Below are positions 36,390 through 44,526 of a DNA stretch of 64,000 bases, piece after piece. The position numbers and the translations under genes are program-made. The stretch's first letter is position 1. Every line of letters begins with the position of its first letter. The notes below the pieces were generated by a model, which worked only from the letters and a program-made list of their open reading frames with translations, searched no databases and was not told the origin of the DNA. This DNA is from Limosilactobacillus caviae (GTDB lineage: Bacteria > Bacillota > Bacilli > Lactobacillales > Lactobacillaceae): NCBI RefSeq assembly GCF_014635905.1, contig NZ_BMDS01000002.1, forward strand, positions 310,001-374,000. Reading direction: 5' to 3'.

Positions 36390-37242
36390 TAATTGCCTTG
36401 GATTTTTTCTCAGCTTGATGAAATACTGCTAGTGCTGAATCTAATTGATTCTCCTTTGTCGCCTCAAAAGTTGCAAAAGTAAAGGGTTTGAGTTGATTGA
36501 TAAAGCTAATATATCGATCAACATCGATGATTCCAGAACCAAATGGAACCGTTACTTTTTGACCATTAATAAAATCAACATCTTTTAAATGAAAGGTACA
36601 GATTTGCGGGCCGTATAATCGAGCTGCCTCGCTTAAGATGGTGCCCTGATCTTTATAGTTATCCTTTGAAATAAGGTTGGCAAGGTCAAAAATTACAAAT
36701 AGGTTTGGGCTGTTTACTGCGTCTAGAACTCGGCGAACTGCGTAATTATCATAAAGGGGATGATTTATCCCTGGTTCAATTGCAAATAAAGCTCCTAACT
36801 TTTCTGCAGCACTGGTTATTTGTTTTACAGAATCAATTACCCGCAGCAGGGCAGAATCTGTGAAATTATGCGGCGTATAGCCATTAGGAGAAAGAACGCT
36901 GCCGGTTTCACTGCCAACAACTGCTGCATGCAAAAACTTTTCTGCTACTAAACTGTTTTGATAGCTTTGTAAGTTCTTATCGCGAACAGTGGAATCATAG
37001 TCAATCATATTAACGTAATTGCCAAGTACAGATATCTTAACTCCGGCTTCCTTAAATTTCTGATCGATCATGGTTAACAGGCCAGGGGAATACTGCAAAC
37101 TATCTGTGATCAATTCTTTTGGCAAAAATTTGAACGGAGCAAACTGCACATTGTTAAATCCATAGTTAGCAGTAACACTTAATAAATGATTCAAAGTATG
37201 CTCACTGACATCATGGGCACGGATACCAATATTAATACTCAT
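36373..37242 (-). CDS. Sugar phosphate isomerase/epimerase, AP endonuclease-2 TIM-barrel family
   Basis: The 289-aa TIM barrel resembles xylose isomerase-like sugar epimerases and inosose dehydratases: NIGIRAHDVSE at the start, metal-site residues in FAIEPGINHPLYDN, VIFDLANLIS, TFHLKDVDFINGQ and TFATFEATKEN. Its reaction is not known. It is divergent from kduI across 169 bases and may isomerise a keto-uronate or related sugar acid in the same pathway (inference). Confidence 0.8.
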   Translation of the reverse strand: MSINIGIRAHDVSEHTLNHLLSVTANYGFNNVQFAPFKFLPKELITDSLQYSPGLLTMIDQKFKEAGVKISVLGNYVNMIDYDSTVRDKNLQSYQNSLVAEKFLHAAVVGSETGSVLSPNGYTPHNFTDSALLRVIDSVKQITSAAEKLGALFAIEPGINHPLYDNYAVRRVLDAVNSPNLFVIFDLANLISKDNYKDQGTILSEAARLYGPQICTFHLKDVDFINGQKVTVPFGSGIIDVDRYISFINQLKPFTFATFEATKENQLDSALAVFHQAEKKSKAIIKALQ

Positions 37243-37320
37243 TTGTAATCACCTCTATGTTTTTATCATATCACTAAATTATTTATTGGAAATTTAATTT
37301 CTTAAATAGAAAGAATTTAA

Positions 37321-37357
37321 TGAAATCGATTGCAAAAAGTGTCAATAAGATTATAAT
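37321..37357 (+). promoter_or_regulatory. kduI promoter with cre-like site
   Basis: TTGCAA (37330), a 16-base spacer and TATAAT (37352) form a good promoter. TGAAATCGATTGCA (37321-37334), one mismatch from the cre consensus, overlaps the -35 box. Confidence 0.6.
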
Positions 37358-37411
37358 TAATAGTGAATAAGGAAATGTTATTTCTAATTAAGAAACGAAG
37401 GAATGAAAACA

Positions 37412-38260
37412 ATGAGTTTCAAAATGGTAACTCGTTACGCACACAGTCCTAAGGATATTCAACATTATGATACAAAAGAATTACGAGACGAATTTTTAAT
37501 GGATAAAATTTTTTCTTTGGGCGACATTTTATTAACATATACCTATAATGATCGGATGATTTTTGGCGGTGTTACACCCAAGGCTGGCGAACCACTAGAA
37601 ATTAAGCTTGATAAAGATCTGGGAGTTGATTACTTCTTACAGCGTCGGGAACTTGGTTTTATTAACATTGGTGGTTCCGGTTCAGTAACTATTGATGGAC
37701 AAAAAGACAATATCGTAAAGCATGATGGCTATTATATCGGAATGGGTGCTAAACATGTTGTATTTGAATCCGATAGTTCTGACGATCCTGCTAAGTTCTA
37801 TGTCGTATCAACTCCTGCTCATAAGACATACCCAAACAAGAAGCTTCCGTTTAAGGACGCGATTGCTATGCCAATGGGGAATCAAAAGGATATGAACAAA
37901 CGGACGATTTACAAATACATTGACGCTTCAAGCATGGATACCTGTCAATTGCAAATGGGCTATACAGTGCTCGAACCTGGTAATGGTTGGAACACAATGC
38001 CGTGTCATACTCATGCACGTCGGATGGAAACGTACATGTACTGTGAATTTGGCTCTAAGGATACCCGCGTTTTCCATTTCATGGGCAAGCCGGATGAAAG
38101 CAAACATATTGTGTTAGAGCCGGAACAAGCAGTAGTAAACCCTAGCTGGTCGATTCATTGTGGTGTAGGGACTACCAGTTACTCATTTATCTGGGCAATG
38201 TGTGGTGAAAATCAAACATATGATGACATGGATATGGTTGACATGCATGATTTAAGATAA
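37412..38260 (+). CDS. kduI: 5-dehydro-4-deoxy-D-glucuronate isomerase (DKI isomerase)
   Basis: The protein has 282 residues from ATG 37412 (GAAGGA ten bases away); the ATG nine bases upstream is too close to the same site. The KduI family is a double-cupin enzyme with zinc ligands in CHTHARRMETYMYCEF and a later His in WSIHCGVGTTSYSFIWAMCGEN. It converts 4-deoxy-L-threo-5-hexosulose uronate, the product of unsaturated uronides from pectin or glycosaminoglycan, to 2,5-diketo-3-deoxygluconate. kduD follows 13 bases later. Confidence 0.95.
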   Translation: MSFKMVTRYAHSPKDIQHYDTKELRDEFLMDKIFSLGDILLTYTYNDRMIFGGVTPKAGEPLEIKLDKDLGVDYFLQRRELGFINIGGSGSVTIDGQKDNIVKHDGYYIGMGAKHVVFESDSSDDPAKFYVVSTPAHKTYPNKKLPFKDAIAMPMGNQKDMNKRTIYKYIDASSMDTCQLQMGYTVLEPGNGWNTMPCHTHARRMETYMYCEFGSKDTRVFHFMGKPDESKHIVLEPEQAVVNPSWSIHCGVGTTSYSFIWAMCGENQTYDDMDMVDMHDLR

Positions 38261-38273
38261 AGAAGGTATTGTA

Positions 38274-39089
38274 ATGGCTCAATCACAAGAAGAAATCAAA
38301 CAAAATGAAGCAGCACTTGACAAGTTTAAGATGTCCGCATTTGACTTAAGCGGTAAGGTTGCAATTATTACTGGCGGGAATACTGGTTTAGGTCAAGGCT
38401 ATGCTGTTGCCTTAGCTGAAGCCGGTGCTGATATTTTTATTCCAACACATGGTACGCAAGGCTGGGACGCTACCCGCGAGATGATTGAAAAGCGTGGGCG
38501 CAAGGTTGAATTTATGCAGGTTGACTTAACTAAGCCGGGTGTTGCACAAAAGGTTGTTGACCAAGCAATTAAGGCATTTGGTCATCTTGATATTTTGATT
38601 AATAATGCGGGAATGATTAAACGTAACCCAATTCTAGAATCAAAGGACGCCGACTGGGACGCGGTAATTAATATTAACTTAAATGCTGTTTACCATATGT
38701 CGATGGCCGCAGCAAAAGTTTTCGCAAAACAAGGTCATGGTAAGATTATCAATATTGGTTCAATGCTTTCTTTCCAAGGGGGGAAGTTTATACCATCTTA
38801 TACTGCATCTAAACACGGGGTTGCAGGTTTAACGAAATCATTTGCTAGTGAGATGGGAGCGTATGGTGTTCAGGTTAACGCGATTGCTCCTGGTTATATC
38901 AAAACAGCTAATACCGCACCCATTCGGGCAGACAAAGCGCGAAATCAAGAAATCCTTGATCGAATTCCGGCTGGCCACTGGGCTGAACCGCACGAATTAA
39001 TGGGTGTTGCAGTGTTCTTGGCAAGTGATGCTGCTAATTATGTTAATGGAACGATCATGCCGGTCGACGGCGGATATTTGGTTCGATAA
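38274..39089 (+). CDS. kduD: 2-keto-3-deoxygluconate (2-deoxygluconate) 3-dehydrogenase
   Basis: The 271-aa short-chain dehydrogenase has the cofactor motif IITGGNTGLGQGYAVAL, NNAG at about 110, the catalytic serine in IINIGSMLSF and the YTASKHG Tyr-Lys pair. KduD interconverts 2,5-diketo-3-deoxygluconate and KDG, giving KDG to kdgK. It is coupled to kduI. Confidence 0.93.
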   Translation: MAQSQEEIKQNEAALDKFKMSAFDLSGKVAIITGGNTGLGQGYAVALAEAGADIFIPTHGTQGWDATREMIEKRGRKVEFMQVDLTKPGVAQKVVDQAIKAFGHLDILINNAGMIKRNPILESKDADWDAVININLNAVYHMSMAAAKVFAKQGHGKIINIGSMLSFQGGKFIPSYTASKHGVAGLTKSFASEMGAYGVQVNAIAPGYIKTANTAPIRADKARNQEILDRIPAGHWAEPHELMGVAVFLASDAANYVNGTIMPVDGGYLVR

Positions 39090-39109
39090 GTAGAAAAAAT
39101 ATATAAAAG

Positions 39110-39156
39110 TGGGAGTAAAGCATGACTTGGCAATGATTACGGCTTTACTCCCATTT
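39110..39156 (+). terminator. Intrinsic terminator after kduD
   Basis: TGGGAGTAAAGC (39110-39121) pairs perfectly with GCTTTACTCCCA (39142-39153). The T-run after it is short. Confidence 0.65.
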
Positions 39157-39242
39157 GCAGTTTTATATTATTTGGCTTGCTAAAAGAAATAAAATGTTGT
39201 TTGATAGAAATTAGTTAATTTTTGACGAAGTGAGTGAATTAA

Positions 39243-39995
39243 ATGGAAAGTAAATTATACGGTGCTGTGTTATTAAAAGCACGTCAGATCCTTGATTATA
39301 TCGCAAGTGCTTCCGAAGCGCCGACCCTCCGTGAATTAGATGAACAACTTGATATTTCAAAGCCCACAATCTATAAAATACTAAAAACTTTAGAATACTG
39401 CGGATATGTTCGGGTAGAAGGAGAAGATAAGCACTACTACTTAGGGACGATTTTTCTTCAGTATGCGCAAGCAGTTAATAATTCTTTCAATATAGAAGAA
39501 ATTGCTAAACCATATTTAAAGGAGCTTCGTGACGCAACCAATGAAACGGTTAATCTTGGTATTATCGAGAGTAAAAGTGTCGTCCTTCTCTCAAAGCTGG
39601 AAAGCACTAATAGTATCAAACTGGTATCGTATATTGGCGGTAAGATGCACATGTACTCTTCTGCAATGGGGAAAGCGGTGTTAGCTACTTATAACGACAA
39701 ACAATTATCCGAATACTTAACGGGCATCACTTTTGAAAAGCTAACCGCAAAGACAATCGATAATGAACAAGCACTGCTAACCAATCTAAACGAAACAAGG
39801 GCGCAGGGATATTCAATTGACGATGTTGAAAATCAGCCAGGGGTATACTGTCTCGGCTTTGCCTTAGTAAAAAATGGTCATACTTTTGGCGCATTTAGTA
39901 TTAGTACTCCTGAATACCGGATGAACGATAAGAAAAAAGAACAGTTCGTAAAGCTTGGGCAACAAACCCAACAAAAGATTTTAAATGCAATTTAG
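39243..39995 (+). CDS. IclR family regulator (KdgR-like)
   Basis: The 250-aa IclR protein has an N-terminal winged helix (APTLRELDEQLDISKPTIYKILKTLEYCGYV) and a C-terminal effector domain with YSSAMGKAVLATY and YSIDDVENQPGVYCLG. KdgR-type IclR proteins sense KDG and control pectin and uronate genes. Placement after kduI-kduD fits that role (inference). Its 3' end overlaps the convergent LysR gene by four bases. Confidence 0.88.
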   Translation: MESKLYGAVLLKARQILDYIASASEAPTLRELDEQLDISKPTIYKILKTLEYCGYVRVEGEDKHYYLGTIFLQYAQAVNNSFNIEEIAKPYLKELRDATNETVNLGIIESKSVVLLSKLESTNSIKLVSYIGGKMHMYSSAMGKAVLATYNDKQLSEYLTGITFEKLTAKTIDNEQALLTNLNETRAQGYSIDDVENQPGVYCLGFALVKNGHTFGAFSISTPEYRMNDKKKEQFVKLGQQTQQKILNAI

Positions 39996-40876
39996 GATTC
40001 TTGAATTTCTTCATTAACAAATTGTAAAAATTTCTTGATAGCTGGTGAAAGGACGGTATTCTTACGCCAAGCTAGGACATCCCCAGTTGATTTATTAGGA
40101 GTAAACGGGACAAATGCTAAGTCCGGATCATGAAAATTATCGTAGACCCCTTTAACCGTTAAGACATAATAGTTGCTGTTTCTTAAAAGTGCAATGGTAT
40201 TTCCTGGCAGGCTAGTAGTTGCACGAACATTTAACCGCGTTTGGTCAAGTTTTAAAATATCGCTAACCTCATCCCGAACAATGCTACGATGAGGAAGGAT
40301 TAAGGGAAGCTTGTAAAGATCTTTTTTAGTGACAGTTGGATACTTGGCAATAGGAGCATCTTTAAGCATTATCAGTCCCCATTTTTCACGAACGGGTAAT
40401 TCAAGGAAGTTATACTTAGCGGCTTCAACCGGCTCTAATAAGCACACAAGGTCATCCAATCCTTCATCTAATTGGCGTCGAAGAACATCACCATCACCGT
40501 CAGATAAATTAAAGATAACATTAGGATAAAGTTTTTGAAATTCAGCGATTAATTTTGTGATATATGAGGAGACGCTTGAGACAGCTGAACCAAGATTGAT
40601 TTCCCCAGTTAACTCTTCTTCGTGCTGGTGGAGCTCATTTTCTGTTTGATGTAGCAATTGTACTATTGTTGTTGCTCGCTGTTGGAAAATGATACCGGCC
40701 TTGGTTAATTGCAACCGACGATTTTCACGATCAAAAAGCTTCACGTCCAGTTCTGCTTCTAAATCCATAATTTGTCGTGATAAGGTCGGCTGCGTAATAT
40801 GCAATTGTTCCGCAGCTTTAGTGATATTATTAGTTTGAGCAACAGTTAAAAAGTATTTTAATACACGGGTATCCAT
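39992..40876 (-). CDS. LysR family transcriptional regulator
   Basis: The 294-aa LTTR has the N-terminal helix-turn-helix NNITKAAEQLHITQPTLSRQIMDLEAEL (about 16-43) and a type-2 periplasmic-binding effector domain. It is divergent from the flavodoxin gene across 40 bases, the standard LysR target arrangement, so it probably regulates that gene. The effector is unknown. Confidence 0.9.
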   Translation of the reverse strand: MDTRVLKYFLTVAQTNNITKAAEQLHITQPTLSRQIMDLEAELDVKLFDRENRRLQLTKAGIIFQQRATTIVQLLHQTENELHQHEEELTGEINLGSAVSSVSSYITKLIAEFQKLYPNVIFNLSDGDGDVLRRQLDEGLDDLVCLLEPVEAAKYNFLELPVREKWGLIMLKDAPIAKYPTVTKKDLYKLPLILPHRSIVRDEVSDILKLDQTRLNVRATTSLPGNTIALLRNSNYYVLTVKGVYDNFHDPDLAFVPFTPNKSTGDVLAWRKNTVLSPAIKKFLQFVNEEIQES

Positions 40877-40916
40877 AATTTATCCCTCGCTTAGAATTGA
40901 TTAAGGAGTATTTGAA

Positions 40917-41393
40917 ATGGCAAGGCAAGCATTGATTTTATACTATTCACAATTTGGCAACACGGCTAAGTTAGCTGGCCAAATTCATGAAGCAACGAGT
41001 GCTGATATTGTTCGGGTTAAAGTTGCTGCTAATGTCTTTCCGCTTGATATGCAGGAAACAGGAAGAATTTATCAACAGCAACGTAAAAATCATGATTTAC
41101 CTAAATTGGTGACGGACGTACCTAACTTGGCTTATTATGATTTGCTTTTAATAGGCGGACCAGTTTGGAATGAAAAAGTTGCTTCTCCCATCTTATCTTT
41201 ATTACAACAATTGCAGAGCTTTAACGGTGAAGTGGCACCTTTTAGCACCGGCTGGAGTGAAACAGGTAATTATCAGCAAGATTTCATTAATCATGCTGGC
41301 AAACTAAATGTCACTGATGGCTACCACATTCTAACGCACGGCACGCCCGCATTTAACCAAAAATCATTATTTTCTTGGTTACGAAAATTATAA
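40917..41393 (+). CDS. Flavodoxin-like protein
   Basis: The 158-aa flavodoxin-fold protein has the FMN phosphate loop YYSQFGNTAKLAG (T/S-x-T/S-G-x-T variant) and LLIGGPVWNEKVASP. It probably acts as an FMN electron carrier or quinone reductase-like redox protein. It is divergent from the LysR regulator. Confidence 0.85.
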   Translation: MARQALILYYSQFGNTAKLAGQIHEATSADIVRVKVAANVFPLDMQETGRIYQQQRKNHDLPKLVTDVPNLAYYDLLLIGGPVWNEKVASPILSLLQQLQSFNGEVAPFSTGWSETGNYQQDFINHAGKLNVTDGYHILTHGTPAFNQKSLFSWLRKL

Positions 41394-41490
41394 TTCACTT
41401 TTTGGATAATTTATTATTTATAATAAGCTTTTTACATTCTTTATTCTAGTAGTTATTATTAAAGCACTAATTTAATTGGAGGTAATAACT

Positions 41491-41907
41491 ATGGCTAAGA
41501 ATGAACATGAAGTGAAAAATGACCTTTTTGGTTTTGGCGATATGAACGTTGCATTTGCAAAATACTTTGTTGGTACGAGTTACCTTAACGGACTAGTATC
41601 ACCTGATGATAATATTGATGTAAACATTTCTAACGTTAATTTTGAACCCGGTTGCCGTAATAACTGGCACATCCATCATAATGGCTTTCAAATTTTACTA
41701 GTAACTGCTGGTGAAGGATGGTACCAAGAAGAAGGTAAGCCAGCACAGTTACTGAAATCTGGTGACGTTGTAGCAATTCATGAAGGCGTTAAGCATTGGC
41801 ATGGTGCTACTAAGGATAGCTGGTTCTCTCACATTGCAATTACTAAGGGAACAAGCGAATGGTGTGAAGAAGTGGATAATGATACATATAATCGCCTATC
41901 TGAATAA
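41491..41907 (+). CDS. Cupin domain protein
   Basis: The protein has 138 residues from ATG 41491 behind TTGGAGGTAA; an in-frame start 15 bases upstream overlaps that site. It is a single cupin barrel with metal ligands in NNWHIHHNGFQILLVTAGEG (His-x-His, Gln/His) and GDVVAIHEGVKHWHGA. It resembles small cupins associated with carboxymuconolactone decarboxylase-type oxidoreductases. Substrate is unknown. Confidence 0.87.
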   Translation: MAKNEHEVKNDLFGFGDMNVAFAKYFVGTSYLNGLVSPDDNIDVNISNVNFEPGCRNNWHIHHNGFQILLVTAGEGWYQEEGKPAQLLKSGDVVAIHEGVKHWHGATKDSWFSHIAITKGTSEWCEEVDNDTYNRLSE

Positions 41908-41978
41908 TTGAACAGTCAGTTTTGTTTGTTCTCTTGTCTAACTTTGATATACTAAATAAGGTTTGAGGAGGAGATCAA

Positions 41979-42434
41979 ATGGAAAGCTGGCTCTTTTTAG
42001 CTTTAGTATTATTAATCGCAATTTTCGGTCATAATTCATCTTTGATTATCGCAAGTATCGTTGTAATAGTTTTGAAATTAATTCCTTACACTGCCAAATG
42101 GCTCCCGTTAATTCAACAAAAGGGGATTAATTGGGGCGTAACAGTAATTTCTGTGGCTATTTTAATTCCGATTGCTACGGGACAGATAGAGTTTGATGAT
42201 TTATGGGCAGCATTTAAAACGCCTGCTGGCTGGATTGCAGTTGGTGCCGGAATAGCTGTTGCAATTTTATCAAAGTATGGTGTTAATCAATTAGCTGCCG
42301 TACCCCAGGTTACAGTCGCCTTAGTACTGGGAACAATTATTGGTGTGGTTGCCTTTAAAGGAATCGCAGCCGGACCGGTAATTGCTAGTGGGATGACTTA
42401 TTGTATCGTCACTTTATTAAATTTGCATTTTTAG
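41979..42434 (+). CDS. DUF441 family membrane protein (UPF0756)
   Basis: The 151-aa protein has four to five transmembrane helices and the DUF441 stretch [30 protein letters not shown] followed by LSKYGVNQL and [26 protein letters not shown]. Function is unknown. It has a GAGGAGG ribosome site and a strong terminator after it. Confidence 0.9.
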   Translation: MESWLFLALVLLIAIFGHNSSLIIASIVVIVLKLIPYTAKWLPLIQQKGINWGVTVISVAILIPIATGQIEFDDLWAAFKTPAGWIAVGAGIAVAILSKYGVNQLAAVPQVTVALVLGTIIGVVAFKGIAAGPVIASGMTYCIVTLLNLHF

Positions 42435-42440
42435 TAAAAA

Positions 42441-42487
42441 GAAACAAGATCAAAATTAGCTAAATAGCTGATTCTGATCTTGTTTTT
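42441..42487. terminator. Bidirectional intrinsic terminator
   Basis: AAACAAGATCA and TGATCTTGTTT stem with an inner AGCT/AGCT extension, between the convergent DUF441 and DHA2 genes. Confidence 0.85.
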
Positions 42488-42500
42488 CGTTTACTAGTTT

Positions 42501-43889
42501 TTATCCGTTTTCTAACTTCACTTGCGAAGAAATTTTATGGTAGAGTTTCGTACTTAAATAAAGAGAAGTTAATAGTAAGCATAAACATAAAATAAATCCA
42601 GCTTGAATCCCCAGGTGTGATGAGGGGTTATGTACAAGGTGGTTAACAATTCCAACAATTGCAACGATTAACGCTGTCCCGAATGAGGCGGCAATTTGAC
42701 GTAAGGTATTAAAAGTTGCAACCGCATCTGGAACAATCTCATTCGGTAAGAGGGAGAGGGCTTGTGTTTGCAAGGGGATTAACATTGTTACCAAACCAAA
42801 TTGACGAACGGTTTGAAACAGGGTAATCATAATTACTGAACTTCGTGCTCCAATTGCAGCTTGTCCGATTGTACCGAGAATATCAATTATTAGCCCAACA
42901 CCGACAAGTATTTTAATTGGGTAGATATCATAAAAGTGACCACTGGTTGTTGAAAGCAATCCGGTCAAAATTGCCCCTGGCAAGACTGCAATAGCAGAAA
43001 CAACTGTACTTTTGCCCAGAACAATCTGAACCAGTAATGGAATTAAAATGGCATTACCGTACATAGTTGCTGTGATTAACATATTAATAATAGTGGCAAG
43101 AACAAACTGCTTATGAGTAAAAATTCCAAAGTTAATTAATTGCTTATTACTGTGCCGTTGGTTGAGGAAAAAGAAAAGTAGGAATAATAAACCGATTAAA
43201 ACATAACCAGCAACATTGAACGACATAAGCGGGTTATTAGAAACATTTGAAAGGCCCATTAATAGCGACCATAAGCCAGCAGTAATTAAGATTAATGCTA
43301 GGGTATTGAATTGCGGATGCTCATTGTGCGCGATTGACGGTAAAAAGAAAAATGATAAGAGCAATGTTGCAACGGCAAAGGGAATAATTAACAGAAATAA
43401 GTACCGCCATGAAAAGAAGTGTAGCAAGAAGCCGGAAATAGCTGGTCCCAGAATTGGTGCGCAATTAAATGCCAGTCCAATAATCCCCATAATTTGGCCC
43501 TTTTTACCTGGCTTAGCATAACGAATTGCTAGTACATTTACTAGGGGCATCATCATTCCTGCTCCCAGCGCTTGAATCATTCGGGCAATCACAATTAAAT
43601 TAAAGTTCCAAGCTGCTGCTCCTGCAATTGTCCCGATGAGAAAAATTCCAGAAAAGACAATGAAAAGGTTTTTAAATGGAAATCTCTTTATTAAAAATGA
43701 ACTGACGGGAATCATCAGGGCATTTACAAGCATGTATCCATTTGTAACCCATTGAACTTGCGCTTCACTGATATGAAAAACATTCATAAAAGTTGGCAAT
43801 GCAATGTTCATTAAGGTTGAACAAAGAAGGCCAAAAAATGTACCAAAAACCATGATTATTAATGCATGGCGAATTCGTTGATTTTCCAT
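42501..43889 (-). CDS. DHA2-family (EmrB/QacA-type) multidrug efflux MFS transporter
   Basis: The 462-aa protein has about 14 helices and DHA2 signatures: NIALPTFMNVFHISEAQVQWVTNGYMLV in helix 1 to loop 2, RMIQALGAGMMMPLVNVLAIR, and the motif C-like GPAISGFLLHFFSWRYLF. It exports drugs or organic cations. No regulator is adjacent on its strand; the CopY-like gene is divergent. Confidence 0.88.
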   Translation of the reverse strand: MENQRIRHALIIMVFGTFFGLLCSTLMNIALPTFMNVFHISEAQVQWVTNGYMLVNALMIPVSSFLIKRFPFKNLFIVFSGIFLIGTIAGAAAWNFNLIVIARMIQALGAGMMMPLVNVLAIRYAKPGKKGQIMGIIGLAFNCAPILGPAISGFLLHFFSWRYLFLLIIPFAVATLLLSFFFLPSIAHNEHPQFNTLALILITAGLWSLLMGLSNVSNNPLMSFNVAGYVLIGLLFLLFFFLNQRHSNKQLINFGIFTHKQFVLATIINMLITATMYGNAILIPLLVQIVLGKSTVVSAIAVLPGAILTGLLSTTSGHFYDIYPIKILVGVGLIIDILGTIGQAAIGARSSVIMITLFQTVRQFGLVTMLIPLQTQALSLLPNEIVPDAVATFNTLRQIAASFGTALIVAIVGIVNHLVHNPSSHLGIQAGFILCLCLLLTSLYLSTKLYHKISSQVKLENG

Positions 43890-44014
43890 TAGTTAAATAT
43901 ATCGCTCCTTGGTATTAGTCAAACATTATAGAGTTTACTAGTTCGATTATTAAAGTCAATACGCATTGAAAATTTGCAACAAAGTAAAATAATGATAGAA
44001 TATAATTATAAATA

Positions 44015-44030
44015 ATTTACATCTGTAAAC
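44015..44030 (+). promoter_or_regulatory. Cop box (CopY operator)
   Basis: ATTTACATCTGTAAAC matches the Gram-positive cop-box consensus RNYKACANNTGTMRNY at every position. It lies 14 bases before the copY start, so copY is likely autoregulated. Confidence 0.75.
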
Positions 44031-44044
44031 GCAGGAGGTATTAG

Positions 44045-44473
44045 ATGAACAGCGATTTAGAAATAACTCCCGCTGAATGGCAAGTTATGCGGGTAGTTTG
44101 GAGCTTAAGACAAACAACCAGTAGTCGAATCATTGAAATCTTGCAACAAAAAGTTGAATGGAAACCAGCCACAATAAAAACACTATTACGACGCTTAGTT
44201 GACAAAGAGGCTCTATCGGCAACTCGTCAAGGTCGTGGTTTCATTTATGAGCCGTTAGTTCCTGAACAGCAAACAATGGATCAAGCCGCTGATAACTTAT
44301 TTAATAATATTTGTGAGCGGCACGTTGGTAGTACTCTTGAGCATGTAATTAATAATGCAACTCTTAGTAAAGATGATATTGCGAGCCTTCAAAAATTACT
44401 GGCAAGCAAAGTAGCTGATTCGCCTGATAATGTTAAATGTAACTGTATTCCGCACATGCAAATGAAATGCTGA
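44045..44473 (+). CDS. copY: CopY/TcrY-family copper-responsive repressor
   Basis: The 142-aa BlaI/MecI/CopY protein has the winged helix ITPAEWQVMRVVWSLRQTTSSRIIEILQQK and VEWKPATIKTLLRRLVDKEAL. The C-terminus has a cysteine hook, KCNCIPHMQMKC, with a CxC pair and one further Cys, whereas the usual hook is CxCxxxxCxC. It binds Cu(I) and releases the cop box. No copper ATPase or chaperone gene is next to it, so its targets must lie elsewhere, or it controls only itself and possibly the divergent efflux pump. Confidence 0.88.
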   Translation: MNSDLEITPAEWQVMRVVWSLRQTTSSRIIEILQQKVEWKPATIKTLLRRLVDKEALSATRQGRGFIYEPLVPEQQTMDQAADNLFNNICERHVGSTLEHVINNATLSKDDIASLQKLLASKVADSPDNVKCNCIPHMQMKC

Positions 44474-44526
44474 TAAAAGAATTAAGAGACTGGAAAACAC
44501 TTCTTCCCAGTCTCTTAATTCTTTAT
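44474..44526. terminator. Strong bidirectional terminator after copY
   Basis: AAAGAATTAAGAGACTGG pairs perfectly with CCAGTCTCTTAATTCTTT, an 18-bp stem, and serves the convergent CNNM/CorC gene too. Confidence 0.9.
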
